NCBI GenBank assembly: GCA_905220665.1
Contig: CAJNAR010000001.1
Span: 310,001 to 374,000, forward strand
DNA: 64,000 bases
From: Albugo candida
Taxonomy: Eukaryota > Oomycota > Peronosporomycetes > Albuginales > Albuginaceae
Reading direction: 5' to 3'
In this document: in pieces, positions 23,387-34,875 of the stretch
Position numbering within the stretch: position 1 is the stretch's first letter
How the letters are laid out: each line of letters starts with the position of its first letter
The notes under the pieces: generated by a model
Told to the model about the DNA's origin: nothing
The model's input: only the letters and a program-made list of their open reading frames with translations
The model's database searches: none
Position numbers and translations under genes: made by a program

Positions 23387-25130
23387 TTATGCGAAATTAC
23401 CATTAGCTACCCTGCGATTATATGACGCATTTTCTAAACCCAGTGTGATTCGCAGTGCATTATATCGGCACAAAGCATCGTCGATGTTGATATAGCTGCC
23501 TTGTAAATGACGCTTGGTACTTTCGATATTCGCTTCAAAATAAGTTCTTCCATGCAGCATCCTATCGGAAATTCAAAATCATTTCTTTCCAGTCACAGGA
23601 TCTGTTCCAGTACCTTCGTTGATTGAATACAATCGTATCGCCTTCTTGCAATCGATACTCTTTTCGATGACCTGGATTCTCGATGATGTCATGAAAAACT
23701 TTGTACGCCGCATAATAGGGCAGGACATCGTCAAATGGTACTCGTAGTGGACCTTCAAAGGGAGGGCTCCAATGGACCGCGATTATCTGAAAATATGACA
23801 GATTAGCACAAGCTCTCGCACTTACTTGCATTAATTACCTCACCGCGGTGATTGGTATGTATATGAGGACGCTGAAACTCCATAACAGCTGGATTGCTTC
23901 GATCCAGATGATACTTTTTGAAAGTAGCAGGTACCCGACATAATGTGTCGAAATGTTGAGGGTGAAGTATTTGAAGTTCTTTTGTAGCGGCAAAGACATC
24001 CACAAAAGTGGAAATTCCACCACTTATACTCGCATCAAATTCCAGCGCATGAAGTAGCTGGACTCCTGGTGGAGATTCATAGTAAGAGAGATCAACGTGA
24101 TGTTTAAGGGCTTGAGAGGTGTATGCTATGTTGATCTATCATGATAATGAGAAGATACAGTATTGAATCAGGTCACTTACAGGTTCATCCTCACTCACGA
24201 CATCGAAAATCTCACCATACAAGAAGCTGAGCGCAAGAGATTAATGACCTCATTCTGAGAATCTCAAGTTATTTGCACCTGTGTGAGATGGGAGCGATAC
24301 GTTTTGCAATTTTCTTAACCTCTCCTGCCTTGGTCGGAGTTTCTTTCACCACACAGCATCCATATTCCACGACATTATGCAGGAGCTCGAATACACCTCT
24401 GTCTGACTCCATGACATAGGTATAATCCACCGTTTTCATCGGAAAATCTTGCCGCGTTACTGTTGGTGTCATTGATTTGGAGTGAGCTTCCAGAGAATCA
24501 TTTTCGTAGCAATTGTCGCGGAGCCATCTCCAAGTATATGTGCTTTTATGCTGCTTCGGTCCCCATACAATGTTCAGTGTACTTCCTCTGACTATAGCAA
24601 AAATATGCGCAAGTCAATCATTTCATTTGAGACCGGTCTGTTTACCAGAAATATCCTCAATGACAAATTCCGCATTTAAATCGGCACTATTCACGATTCG
24701 TTGCCCACAAGTACTTTGACAAGCGGCGCAAGAGCACCACGCTCGTAAATGATGTAGATGGAATCTACTGCTCTTTTCATCGCTCCAACTCAGTAATATG
24801 TAGTCTTTATGCTTGATATCAATGCTTAATAGCTTACAAATGGTCAAGAATTAGCATTCGCTGCAGGCAGCTGTTAAAAGGGCATACCGCTGGTTCCATT
24901 CGATCGCGAAAGGCATTTTCAAGCGATGTGCAAAAACCAGCTTGCAATTGGATAAAGTGCTTCGGCTTGCTAATGAACCGTTCGAGTAATGTATCACGCG
25001 CACACCATGAACGTATCGGATCACTCCATTCTCCTAGCGAATATCGGATTCCACGTCGACGACGCAAACCTTGCGATAGAATTGTTCGGAGCATGACGCT
25101 TGGATCTAAACCTTCTATTATAAATAACAT
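23387..25130 (-). CDS. Gamma-butyrobetaine dioxygenase-like Fe(II)/2-oxoglutarate oxygenase
   Basis: Seven or so exons join in phase. Domain order: N-terminal part with a zinc-binding-type CSCAACQSTC motif (about 24720-24690) and the WRWLRDNCYEND segment typical of the family; then the oxygenase core with KHHVDLSYYESPPGVQLLHA, whose H-V-D supplies two Fe ligands; SPPFEGPLRVPFDD; and after the last intron MLHGRTYFEAN (distal His in LHGR) and RHLQGSYINIDDALCR. Stop at 23387-23389. Enzymes of this family hydroxylate gamma-butyrobetaine to carnitine or trimethyllysine in the same pathway; the motifs fit the butyrobetaine enzyme slightly better, but the substrate is inferred. A GTATG donor near 24890 joins the upstream exon MLRTILSQGLRRRRG, a possible mitochondrial leader, in phase 0; the start may be 25130 or the second ATG at 25094. 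Confidence 0.85.
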
Positions 25131-25292
25131 GTTATCAATACGAAGGCAATCTCATGTCGATCTCCCAGAATTCTAAATTCGCTTTTCACCGTGTAAAGTG
25201 ATCAGATACACATCGGTGGTAACGGCTTGCATGGAATTTTGGAAAGGTAAGCAAAGTTCATTATACTATCAATCGATACTCCTACTTTACAA

Positions 25293-28200
25293 TCACATAG
25301 AACCAATATTTCTCACGTAGGCGATCAGGATTTTAATCAGTGCTGAAAGTTGTGACATTTTTTGGCATTCCCGCACGTGCGCTGGGTCTCTTAGGTACGA
25401 AAGACATTTGACGATGAGCGCATCGGTCGCGCGTAAGGAAGGCGCAGAAGCCAGCTCCACCACTTTCTCGTCATATACGAATGGATCTGCGTCCAGCTCG
25501 AGGACCCAAGCCGATACATCGGCAGGCAAACTGCACATGACATTTGCGTACTCTGCATCCGCCTTCATTCGTTGTAGGACTATTGCTACTCGAGTGCGAA
25601 CGATCGACCCAAGGGACATCACTAAGCGCTGAGGCTCGCGCATTTGGTGAAGTACAAGCTCAGCATCCACGTCCTGGCCCAAACGATAAAGAATCAACAC
25701 TTGGGAAGCTCGGAGTTCTTCTTTGGGAATGCTGAACGCGTCCGCGAGTGAATACACCAGAGACTCGTGTGGGTCACACTCTAAGAGTTCTTGAAGAAAG
25801 CGAGCTCGGTTCACTTGCAATACTTCCCGCTCTTCATCTTTGGCTACCCGTCCTTTGTGCTCTGAGATGAATGTGTTTGGGCTGCAAAAATGCTTCTGCT
25901 GATCGGGAAAGAGACTTCGAATTGACACTGATTTCACAGTTGTCGCCGTGAATGCATCCAGTAAAAGTAAGAGAGTATGGTGATGCATTAGCCGTGAGGA
26001 GGAAAGCGTCTCGAGCTCGAATCCTCTAAATCGTTTTATAAATTTGGATTCTCTGGCAGGTGGAGGCCAGCACTGAGAAAACGTTTCACGCAAACGGGTC
26101 ACTGAACATCGCCATGGTGCAGAAGATGCTGCTTTACTTATGGATATAGAGCCCTCCATGTCTCCATCCGAATCGCTAGCGTCTGATAACTCGATATCAT
26201 CTTCTTCTTTGACATCCTTCTCTTCTGCAGAGTCGTTCGTCATTTTAGTGGTCCTGGATACTTGAATTAGTATCTGTAGAAACTCGATGACAATGTGAAA
26301 GAAGTGACGAGCCATTTGTGGTTGTAAGGTTCGTTTTGGACTTTTTTCAGCGGCACGATCTTCCCAATATTGGTATAAAGAGAGTACATGAGCTTTCAGA
26401 TACTTTTCCCAAATATGAATTCCCATTGCTGCTCGGAGGTCTAATGATTTGATTTGCTGCAGCTCGATAAGTGCATCACCAAGCTGCTGCATCTCTGAAC
26501 GGTCAGAGTTCCAGGCAGCACACAACAAACTCGCTCGAAAACATTGAAGGCTGTCGAAATCATCCAGCTGTTGAAAACATGTAAGAACTCTCTTCCAGCT
26601 TTTCATCTGCTTTCCCGATCTGCAAGATTCCAAATCTTGAACCCATGAATCTTCAAACGAAGCATCCGCATGCGGCTTCCTGCCCACATTATTACTGTAC
26701 GAGTCATTTTCTGTCGGCTGATTGAATTGCAATAGCGCAACACCTCGTAAGACCTCATCCAGTTGTTCTACGGCATCCACACACACACGGCTGATACGTC
26801 CCAAACAAAGTGAGATGAAGACCGTTCTGGACAACCCGTCTTGCAGAATCTCCCAGCGTATTCCTGCTCCGATACTGCAACATTTTCCAAGCGTCGATTC
26901 TTCCAGCTGTCTCGCGTAGTTGAGCTCTGCATGCTGACAATGTAAGCTCAAGATGTAGGCATGGAAGACCTCAACGCGCTTCAAGCAATCCAAATACATT
27001 TCCGATGCACTCTTACTGATCCTGAGCAGCTGACAAACTTTTGCCGGCTCGGAACACGCATTATTATCATTCTCTGCATCGTTGCCATCTTCAGGCACTG
27101 ACTGATAGTAGTATGCGATCCACCGTTGTAGCGGGGAAGACTGGCTTGGAGGTGCCAAAGCAAGTACAACCTTCAATGGTAGACCAAAATACCAGCTAAG
27201 GAACATCCTTACTTGTTCATCTGGAGGCAAAAAGATTGAACAATGCAACCGCTGGATTTCCTAAAATTCTCAAGTAACAACAGAGCACCAGACATTGCCA
27301 AGTTACCACGAACCTGGATTTCAAATACGTTTGATAGAATTTGACCATGAAGTAGCATTGTGATTGCTTGCGTATGGATGGTAGCTGATAACCTTGCAGA
27401 CAGATATGGACCCAGTGTATCCATTAACATACGTCTCTCATCCTCGCACTCTTTGCTGTCGTTTACGCTTTCCAAGTAGTGTACAACATGAAGTACATCC
27501 TCTGACTCCATCCGATCAATCGGCAGATTAAACAACTCCAAGAACGTGGAAAGCTCGAGCGCACTAGCTCCCTCTATAGTATCGTACCAAACACGAGTGG
27601 ATCCTTCATCACTTAGTAAGTAGCCAGCACGGCGATATAATTCCAGCCACCGAAGTATGCGGCCTCTCTTCCGATCTTCGCTGACGTTCTCCGTGAAAAT
27701 GGATGCACATGCAGTGGAATTAGACTGGTCATCCTCGAGGAAAGCACATAAGGTGGATTTGGATCGATAAAAGCTCTACATCGGAGAAGTTCAAGTGTCC
27801 GTCCCTGCATTCAGCGCAATACAAACGTACCTCTTTGAGGGTTTGGAAGGTTTTTGTCATATGAATTTTCCAAAGAATTCTGGCTAACAATAATATCTCA
27901 TTCCTGTTTCCATCGGAATCAGGACCACTGATCCGACGAAGAACCTGGCACAAGACCCTATTTGAGAACTGCTTTTGATCCGGTTTTGAAGCACAAACCT
28001 GCTCAAGCTTTCGCAGAACACACAAGCGTATGTCCAGCTGCAATAGACTCGTTTCGGAGCCTCCCAGAATGTCAAGCAGCGATTCAACGCTAGAAGTCAA
28101 ATATAGCTTATCGAAGCGCTCCATCACCAACACATGCGGACTTGGTGTAACCATCCGATTTGTGGTATCAGGACTTTTAGCAAGTGTCTGCAGTTGGCCG

Positions 28201-29846
28201 ACGATCTGATGAAGTATGTACGTTTCTTCCTGACACTTGTTCTACAATCAAAACGTCTCAATTCTGACGTAAGTGTTCAGATCAAGCTTAACAAGATACC
28301 TGCACAAAGTATCGAACCAAAATATTTGGATTGGGTGTCCGGAACGATACTTTTTTTAGTTGGAACTGCAAGCCTTCAGTCGGATACAAAATGTAGCAAC
28401 ATGAAGTAGCACCGTGAGCATCCGATCGGGTGAATAGGCGAGCTGATGGTCCGATTATAATACTCGCGACACAAGGACCATATCGTGCTCGCCAGACATC
28501 AATAGTTCCTCGTTGTTCAGAATAGATGGCTAGGTATAAACCTCGTGTGTGCTCATCGCCTTCATACCCGTGGAACCATCCGCATTGAGCATTTCGATAG
28601 CCCTTCCACATTCGTATAATTATCATTCTCCAGGTGTCAACGAGCATGATTCTCCCCAAAGAATCCGCTATTGCTGCTAAGCGGCCAGATGGACTCACTA
28701 TTAGCATTCGGCAACGTCGACGTGAATCTTCAGCAAACGTTGCAATAGCTTTCAGAGGTGTAGCTACATGTTCCATGGCTAAAGAAGAATGGAAGGGTTC
28801 CTCAACATTCGGCTTGGATTGAGGTGGAGATACTTCATTCGGCTTGATTGATATAATTTCCTCTCCTTCGTCTCCATATCTTTTCCATCCCCAGCTTCGA
28901 GCATATGACCACACTGCACCAATTGCACGAGTCGCGATTGCACTTGCAATGTGAGCGATATGTATGACTGAACTTTGATCATTTCCAGCATGATAGAAAG
29001 AAATAAATGGATCATTCCCCACACTAATGGCAGTAGAGCTTCTCACTCGTGCATGTGACTGGAACAAACTAGGTCTTCTTGCATGACACGAGCTCACTGC
29101 AGCGATTTGACCTTGATCAAGAGCCTTATATTTTTGAAACTTGCTCACCTGAACTCCGCCTACAACCACAAGAATTCATGAGAAATTCATAGATCATAGT
29201 CACTGCGATTCTTGCCTGACGTGTCGAATGCAGCAAACAGTTCTTCCAATCGTACGATGACAATTGTCCCGTCTTGATATAGGATCCAAATCTCATCATT
29301 ATAGTTTGGGATTTCATCGCGGTTCTTTCCTTCAAGTGAGTATTTCCAGCTCAGGTCCAAGCGGATAATTGATGTCGTGTGGAATTGCTATTGAAAGCAT
29401 TCAGAAAAAATGATCAAGACAGGAAGCTCTCTCACCTGTTTGAGCTTCAACCCATCCTGATAGTGATACAAATATATGAATCCCATGGTGTCCGAAATGC
29501 AAAAGTATTCATTTGTGATCCAGCGAGCGTCAGAGAAAGTCACACTATCGCTCTCTTTCATCTCTTTTTGGCCGCTACTTTGTATCGTAGAGTTTTTCTT
29601 GTCAATGACTTGCAGTCTAAAGTGACGAGAATTATTTCCAGAGGCTGGCATAGCGGACAACAATGTTAAGTAGATGGTGTCTTTAAAGGTGCACACAAGA
29701 TGACTAGAAAATGGAGCAATATCCATCTTCATCTGCGCGTTCTGCAGCATGGACGATGCACCTACTAATGCAAGCTCTGCATGATCTTCAAATAGGGCTT
29801 GAAAATCAATAGCGATACAGCAGACCAAATTGGCATCATTCGTCAT
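25293..29846 (-). CDS. RAB3GAP2: RAB3GAP2-like Rab GAP/GEF regulatory subunit
   Basis: A long gene (about 1,400-1,500 residues) with at least seven exons. The N-terminal beta-propeller domain of RAB3GAP2 is recognisable: NDEIWILYQDGTIVIVRLEE, LIVSPSGRLAAIADSLGRI followed by MLVDTWRMIIIRMWKGYRNA, and LYLAIYSEQRGTIDVW. A GTATC donor at about 28305 and an acceptor near 28245 join this domain in phase to a helical C-terminal half (exons to 27733, 27675-27314, 27260-25293). The join is what makes me treat 25293-29846 as one gene rather than two. Known role: with RAB3GAP1 it acts on Rab3/Rab18 at the ER and lipid droplets and in autophagy. The C-terminal half has no short motif I can name, so its assignment rests on continuity of splicing. 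The next gene upstream on the same strand ends 116 bp away. Confidence 0.75.
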
Positions 29847-29962
29847 TTTCTGCCTAGAATCAGAATCAGGGTCTGATGACGCGAATATATCGCTACAAAA
29901 AAGCCCAGTGAACGCGTATAAATGAGAATGAAGGTTCTATTTTGACAGTAGGATAGTTTGCC

Positions 29963-30841
29963 TTAATACAATCGAACATGAATAAACATAAAAGTAGCAG
30001 CGGCACTCATTACGACGTGGGAGAACGCATTATGGTTGAATCGATGTTTGGAAGGACTCACAACAAGTCCTTGTATCATGCCACTAGCGAACTTTAAGGC
30101 GTATACAATCATTTCATGGCTTGGTGCACTCATCCATTGCCAATCAAAAGCCGTCCAGCTAAAAATACCACCGAAAATCATGGCAGGAAGGTACCCAACC
30201 ATCAGGAATGCAGTGTGCATGCGAATCGTTGCATAAACTGTGATGGCAAGATAGCATGTGGCAGTGACTACTATCATTGTATACGCCCACGACTCTGTCA
30301 AGTAACGACTAGCAGCAATTGCAAGTAGTGCGAAGTTTGTAAGAATCGAGCAAGCCAACACGATCCGCCAAGCGATTTCGATACACTTGTCTACAATTCG
30401 GCGATCCATTTGAATGCCAAACACTCTTGCAGTTTTCAGCAAATGCACTCGTTCCTTTCCAGCAAAACTCTGTAATGCCTCATAAGCCACGTGATGTAAA
30501 AATCCTCCAACGATAGCTGAAATTCCCAAAGCGATAAAGTAAATAACATACCATCGCTGAGAGATTCTGAACGGAATAACGTCACGCATTGCATCGATGC
30601 TAACTTTATCAAAGCGTTCAAAGTCGAAAAATCCCAAGTACGTCGCAAAACCAAAGCATTGTAAGCCCAGCATATAGTCTGTTATAAAACACGCAGGTTG
30701 TGCATCCCATTCCTCTCCAGTCGCGTCACGGTACGCCCATAAGCTCCAGCTCTCTAACTCTGCAAGTGCTTCCCGACATACTTCCGTCACAGAGCGCTTT
30801 CGAGTCGCGCAATACGCTACTGGTTTTCCATCAGCTTCCAT
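29963..30841 (-). CDS. Conserved-looking multi-pass membrane protein of unknown function
   Basis: Intron-free, 292 residues, ATG at 30841. About seven to eight hydrophobic segments: around residues 52-72, 98-118, 158-178, 186-206, 214-234, 246-262 and 270-290. Short loops and a C terminus reading FNHNAFSHVVMSAAATFMFIH resemble the end of a seven-TM fold with conserved Asn/His residues, but I cannot name the family with confidence. The N terminus (VTEVCREALAELESWSLW) is soluble. Same-strand neighbour of the RAB3GAP2-like gene. No function proposed. Confidence 0.8.
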   Translation of the reverse strand: MEADGKPVAYCATRKRSVTEVCREALAELESWSLWAYRDATGEEWDAQPACFITDYMLGLQCFGFATYLGFFDFERFDKVSIDAMRDVIPFRISQRWYVIYFIALGISAIVGGFLHHVAYEALQSFAGKERVHLLKTARVFGIQMDRRIVDKCIEIAWRIVLACSILTNFALLAIAASRYLTESWAYTMIVVTATCYLAITVYATIRMHTAFLMVGYLPAMIFGGIFSWTAFDWQWMSAPSHEMIVYALKFASGMIQGLVVSPSKHRFNHNAFSHVVMSAAATFMFIHVRLY

Positions 30842-31221
30842 TTAGCTTCACGTATATGTATTTATGTGCCTTTAAGAATCAATTCAAAGCTCACTCCACA
30901 GGTTGATTTCAAAATAGGACGTGGAGGCAATAAAGGATAAAAAAAGATAGAGGCAATAAAAATACCTGTTGGAAAAAAGAGAAAAGCCGGTTAGAGGTTG
31001 AAATGATATAGTAATTTTCTTAAGCTTTTGCACCACTTTGGGTAATAGACTTTCTCAACGCTTTGCGGGACAACAGCAGGAAATTACTCGCGTGTTGAAC
31101 TGTAGAATGTGGAGAACTTGATAATTTTCCACGAAACTGCACCACGCTATATAGTGTAAGGCATTTTCTAGGTTATACATACGATACATGAAGACTGGAT
31201 CTTATCTGCGATACTACTGTA

Positions 31222-32328
31222 TCACCTGCACTGTATTGGTAAACTACTGGAATGCGATCGCTCGTGTGGATCGGACCACGTCGGATCAGTGAAGATTGCA
31301 GAAATGTTTTCATCGGAAATATCTGCTATTTGACTTGTGCTCTGAGGCCAGCTTGTAAAAACGTTTGAGTAAAACCCATCATCGGGGGACAATGAACGCA
31401 TTTGCAAATCCCAAGGACTCTCAAATAATTGCTTGGTTGCAACCGGGGAAGAAAGTCTACTTGCTCGCATGATCGCAAGTGTGCTGTCATCATCAATCAG
31501 AATTGAAGATGGTAGAGGCTCGTCATTAGCGTACACTTCAGACCACTTTGTAAGAAGGGACGGAGGTGGATCATGCGTAATCGTAGTGACAGTGCTCGGT
31601 TTGGACTGAACTCTTGCTCGTCTTTTGCACAAAAGGATGCTAAAACCAACAAGCATGAACAAGGTTGCTGCTAAAACCGCACATGCTATAAGCATTCCAT
31701 TATGATTTTTGTGATTTGCGGGGCCTCCTTTTTGGATCGCAGCTTCTTGCACGGAAAACGTTTGAAGACCAGAGAGAGCATGCTCAGTAACCACATCGGA
31801 AAGCGGAATATGAATTCCAGCGTAAACACCATACTTTCCTGGTGACTCCAAATGAATATTTGCAGTCAAACGTGTTTCCCTACCATGTTCTAGTGGTACA
31901 TGTAAGAACTGCATCTTCTTGTAGATGAGTTGGTCGTCACCATAACAACTAACATTGCTGAATAAGCATAAGCATAAAGTCCCTGTTATGGGAGAATATC
32001 CGACTCCCTCTTGATTCCGACGTAAGTGGTTATCAACCGAGGTATACGTTATATTATCTACAAGGTTGATCGTCCAAGTAATTTTTGTCTCTTCTTCAAC
32101 TCTGCGAGACGATTTAAGGTCCAAAAATTGGATGGACACGGGGCAAGTAGAGCTACTACCTTTCAACAGACTCGCATTAAGTCTATCGTCAATAGATGCT
32201 TTAGGCTGTGATGGATCCGTACTGGCGTGCCGCCAGCAAATTGTGGAAGCATCAACCAAGTATTTGTCTACCAACATGTAATAAATTAAGAGGATGAAGG
32301 GATAAAAGAAGAGAATACATCTCACCAT
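31222..32328 (-). CDS. Type I single-pass membrane protein, unknown
   Basis: Intron-free, 368 residues. A signal peptide (CILFFYPFILLIYYMLV) is followed by an extracellular or lumenal domain with several cysteines and N-glycosylation sequons, one transmembrane helix at about residues 208-232 (LIACAVLAATLFMLVGFSILL) ending in a CKRRAR stop-transfer patch, and a Ser-rich cytosolic tail of about 130 residues. No catalytic domain is visible. The layout suggests a cell-surface or endomembrane receptor-like protein; this is inference only. A 380-bp spacer separates it from the multi-pass protein gene. Confidence 0.75.
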   Translation of the reverse strand: MVRCILFFYPFILLIYYMLVDKYLVDASTICWRHASTDPSQPKASIDDRLNASLLKGSSSTCPVSIQFLDLKSSRRVEEETKITWTINLVDNITYTSVDNHLRRNQEGVGYSPITGTLCLCLFSNVSCYGDDQLIYKKMQFLHVPLEHGRETRLTANIHLESPGKYGVYAGIHIPLSDVVTEHALSGLQTFSVQEAAIQKGGPANHKNHNGMLIACAVLAATLFMLVGFSILLCKRRARVQSKPSTVTTITHDPPPSLLTKWSEVYANDEPLPSSILIDDDSTLAIMRASRLSSPVATKQLFESPWDLQMRSLSPDDGFYSNVFTSWPQSTSQIADISDENISAIFTDPTWSDPHERSHSSSLPIQCR

Positions 32329-32850
32329 TTTCGGTAGTGTTGCATGTACAACAGCTTAAAATCAACGTTGTTTTCGATATAAACCATGGAATTCTATAGT
32401 AGTAGCGAGGTTTTTTTGACTGAACTGAGTGAGAAACATTCTTGCGCATATCGAGTCTGATCCTTGGATCAACAGATCTCGTTATCATCGAGCCAGCTTC
32501 TAAATTGAAGTTGCTCTGCAGACTTATTTGTATCTAGTTTTTCTCCCCTCATTATCGCTGGAAGTGTTCGTTACAAGGTCAGATCAGCTATTATTCTTAC
32601 TCTACGGTACTGTAATAATGCGTCACCCGCAGAACTGGCCACTTGCTGGACACCCTGTTCATATAGTTACAGCATCACGATTGCTCATGCAACGTTATCG
32701 CAATCAATCGGATACGAATTACACCGTCAGAGAATGAGTAAATTCTTTTTTTTGCAGCTGCGTGGATGATGAGCCTAGTTGCGCAGGTATAAGTTCAGCG
32801 ACAGAACGATATATCAGAACACAAATGTATTGGCAATATCCTCGCTTAGA

Positions 32851-33772
32851 TTACTTTGCTTGGTTCTTGACACCTGAAATTCGTTGATGAATCTCCATTT
32901 GGTCTCCGAGGTAACCGCCGTTAAGTGGAGCAATCGCATCTTTGTGCTTAATTGGCTTCAGATTCTCATCGAGGTGATACACCAATGGAATTCCAGTTGG
33001 GATATTCAGTTCGGTAATCTCTTCCTCCGAGATATTATCCAAGTGTTTGACCAGTGCTCGAAGGCTGTTTCCGTGAGCAGCGATGAGCACGTTTTTACCA
33101 GATTTGATTTGCGGGGCAATAGTATCGTTCCATTCCGGCAAAACCCGTTCTGCCGTAAGCTTTAATGACTCACAAACGGGAAGATGCTCCTTTGGTACAC
33201 TCGCGTATCGTACATCATTACCGGGATAGTATTGACTTGACATTTCTACTGGAGGTGGTGGAATGCCATAGCTTCGGCGCCATTCCAAAACTTGAGCTTC
33301 CCCATGCTTCAATGCAGTCTCTTTCTTGTCAAGCCCGGTCAAAGCTCCGTAATGGCGCTCATTCAGACGAAATGTTGTCTGAACCGGGACCCACATTTGC
33401 TCGCTTTGTTCTAGCACATGCCACAAGGTTCGAATCGCTCTTCTTAGATAGGAGGTGAACGCGATGTCAAATCGGTAACCGTTCTTTTTCAGCAAGATTC
33501 CTGCAGCAATGGCTTCATCATGACCTTGGGATGCGAGCGAAAGACACAATTTAATTTCAGCGAATACATACGTTATTATTTACCGAACCTTTGGCAGATA
33601 ATTCAACATCGTGCCAGCCGGTGAACAGATTCTTCTTGTTCCACTCGCTTTCCCCATGACGAATGAGAACCAGGGTGTGTTTGTTGCATTGCATTCCGGA
33701 AGCAAAATTACGTGCGAGAAGTGCTCTGCTAGCGCAAGACGAGAGCCTAGCATTTTTGATTAATGCCAGCAT
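32851..33772 (-). CDS. PGAM: 2,3-bisphosphoglycerate-dependent phosphoglycerate mutase, probably mitochondrial
   Basis: Two exons joined across a short intron (about 33593-33522). Exon 1 has a presequence ([22 protein letters not shown]) before the phosphohistidine motif [20 protein letters not shown]. Exon 2 has [11 protein letters not shown], the [13 protein letters not shown] region and [17 protein letters not shown] with the second catalytic histidine, and ends without the human-type tail extension. It interconverts 3- and 2-phosphoglycerate in glycolysis. The leader fits the known targeting of lower-glycolysis enzymes to stramenopile mitochondria. The ATG at 33772 is used because the preceding TTG is not a eukaryotic start. 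The leader quoted here is split only for description; import is inferred from its Arg/Ser/Leu composition and absence of acids. Confidence 0.93.
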
Positions 33773-33877
33773 TATCAATCGAGTTCGATAAGTATATAAA
33801 TTATCAGATATCGAGTTAACGATTTTAAGTCTGCTAAATTACTATTTTTATCATCAATGCAGCTTCAATCACTTTTA

Positions 33878-34590
33878 TTAAATATAGTCTTGTGATTTTC
33901 GAGCTATACGACGACAATGCTTCTTGAACGCTTCTTTATCATTCCTCCATTCAACCTACCAGCATGTACGCAAAATATGGTTATGCTTGATATAGTATAC
34001 AATGTGCCAGAATGACGCACCGCTGCATCTATGTTGGCCGGAGATTCATCGTTAGGGTCAGAAAGCATTGAAATAACCGAAACTAGTATCGATTCCACTC
34101 CCAAAATTGGTCGCCAGCGCTCATCTGCTGTCTCTTGTTGATTCAAATGATCTTCCCCTGGTGGATGCAAAATTGAGATGCAAACGACACCGTTTGGGTA
34201 GACTACATGATTGAGCGATGAATATGAGTTCATCTCGTTTCGAGTCGATATGAACTCCAAGCATACCGTTTGGATGCCACATTTCGGAAACAAACGTCAT
34301 CTTGGGAGGCATGTTGGGAAAGTTTAGCGGGAATTCTAAAAGAGCCTTAAAAAACCCTCCCTCATAGAGAGTATCTGGAGGTCCAACGAGCAGAATTTCC
34401 CATTTAAAGATATTTTCGTCATCACCGAGACCAACGGAAACACCCTCAGGAGGATTCCTGCTCATTTCTACGATAGGGTATTCAGTACCAAGAATCAATT
34501 AGAGTTCCAATAACTGCATCGAGCTATGAAAGCTTTACCTAGAAATTGCCGTCGCAATAATTCACGAGCGTAATCTGTAGCTCCGGACAT
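33878..34590 (-). CDS. UBE2G: Ubiquitin-conjugating enzyme E2, UBE2G/Ubc7 type
   Basis: Four exons. Start ATG at 34590 ([15 protein letters not shown]). Core: [34 protein letters not shown], then after an intron [20 protein letters not shown] with the catalytic cysteine and the acidic-loop insertion that marks the UBE2G/Ubc7/Cdc34 group, and [12 protein letters not shown]. The last exon adds [21 protein letters not shown] and stops at 33878. Ubc7/UBE2G2 works with ER membrane E3s in ER-associated degradation; UBE2G1 is soluble. The loop text sits between the two, so the exact orthologue is open. The second exon border (near 34535-34500) is the least certain. Confidence 0.92.
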
Positions 34591-34875
34591 GTTCTGTAGC
34601 TAAACAACTTTAATGAAATTTTAACCAGTCAATATTCGAAAAGCTACGGTACTACGATTTTAGCCATTTCCCAGAAGCAGATTTGAATAATGCTACAGCA
34701 TAATGCTTAGGATCAAACGAAATGTATAGAATTTCAAGACTGTTAGCGATAAATGTCTAAGCTTCCTTTTAGTAGCGTGTTTTGTGCAAAACGAATACTT
34801 CGTTCTCAAAATAGATGGTCCTGTATATGAACGCAATGTTTGACTGATCTTTAATTGTGAGACGATTGATTCTTT

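Noticed and set aside
25293..28154. Reading the helical C-terminal part as a separate nucleoporin (Nup107-like) gene
   Set aside because: A GT..AG intron near 28,305-28,245 joins it in phase to the RAB3GAP2 N-terminal domain, and the total length fits RAB3GAP2; no Nup107 motif could be named.
32528..32737. Small plus-strand frame between the type I membrane protein and phosphoglycerate mutase genes
   Set aside because: No motif, no splice chain and no ATG-led conserved protein.
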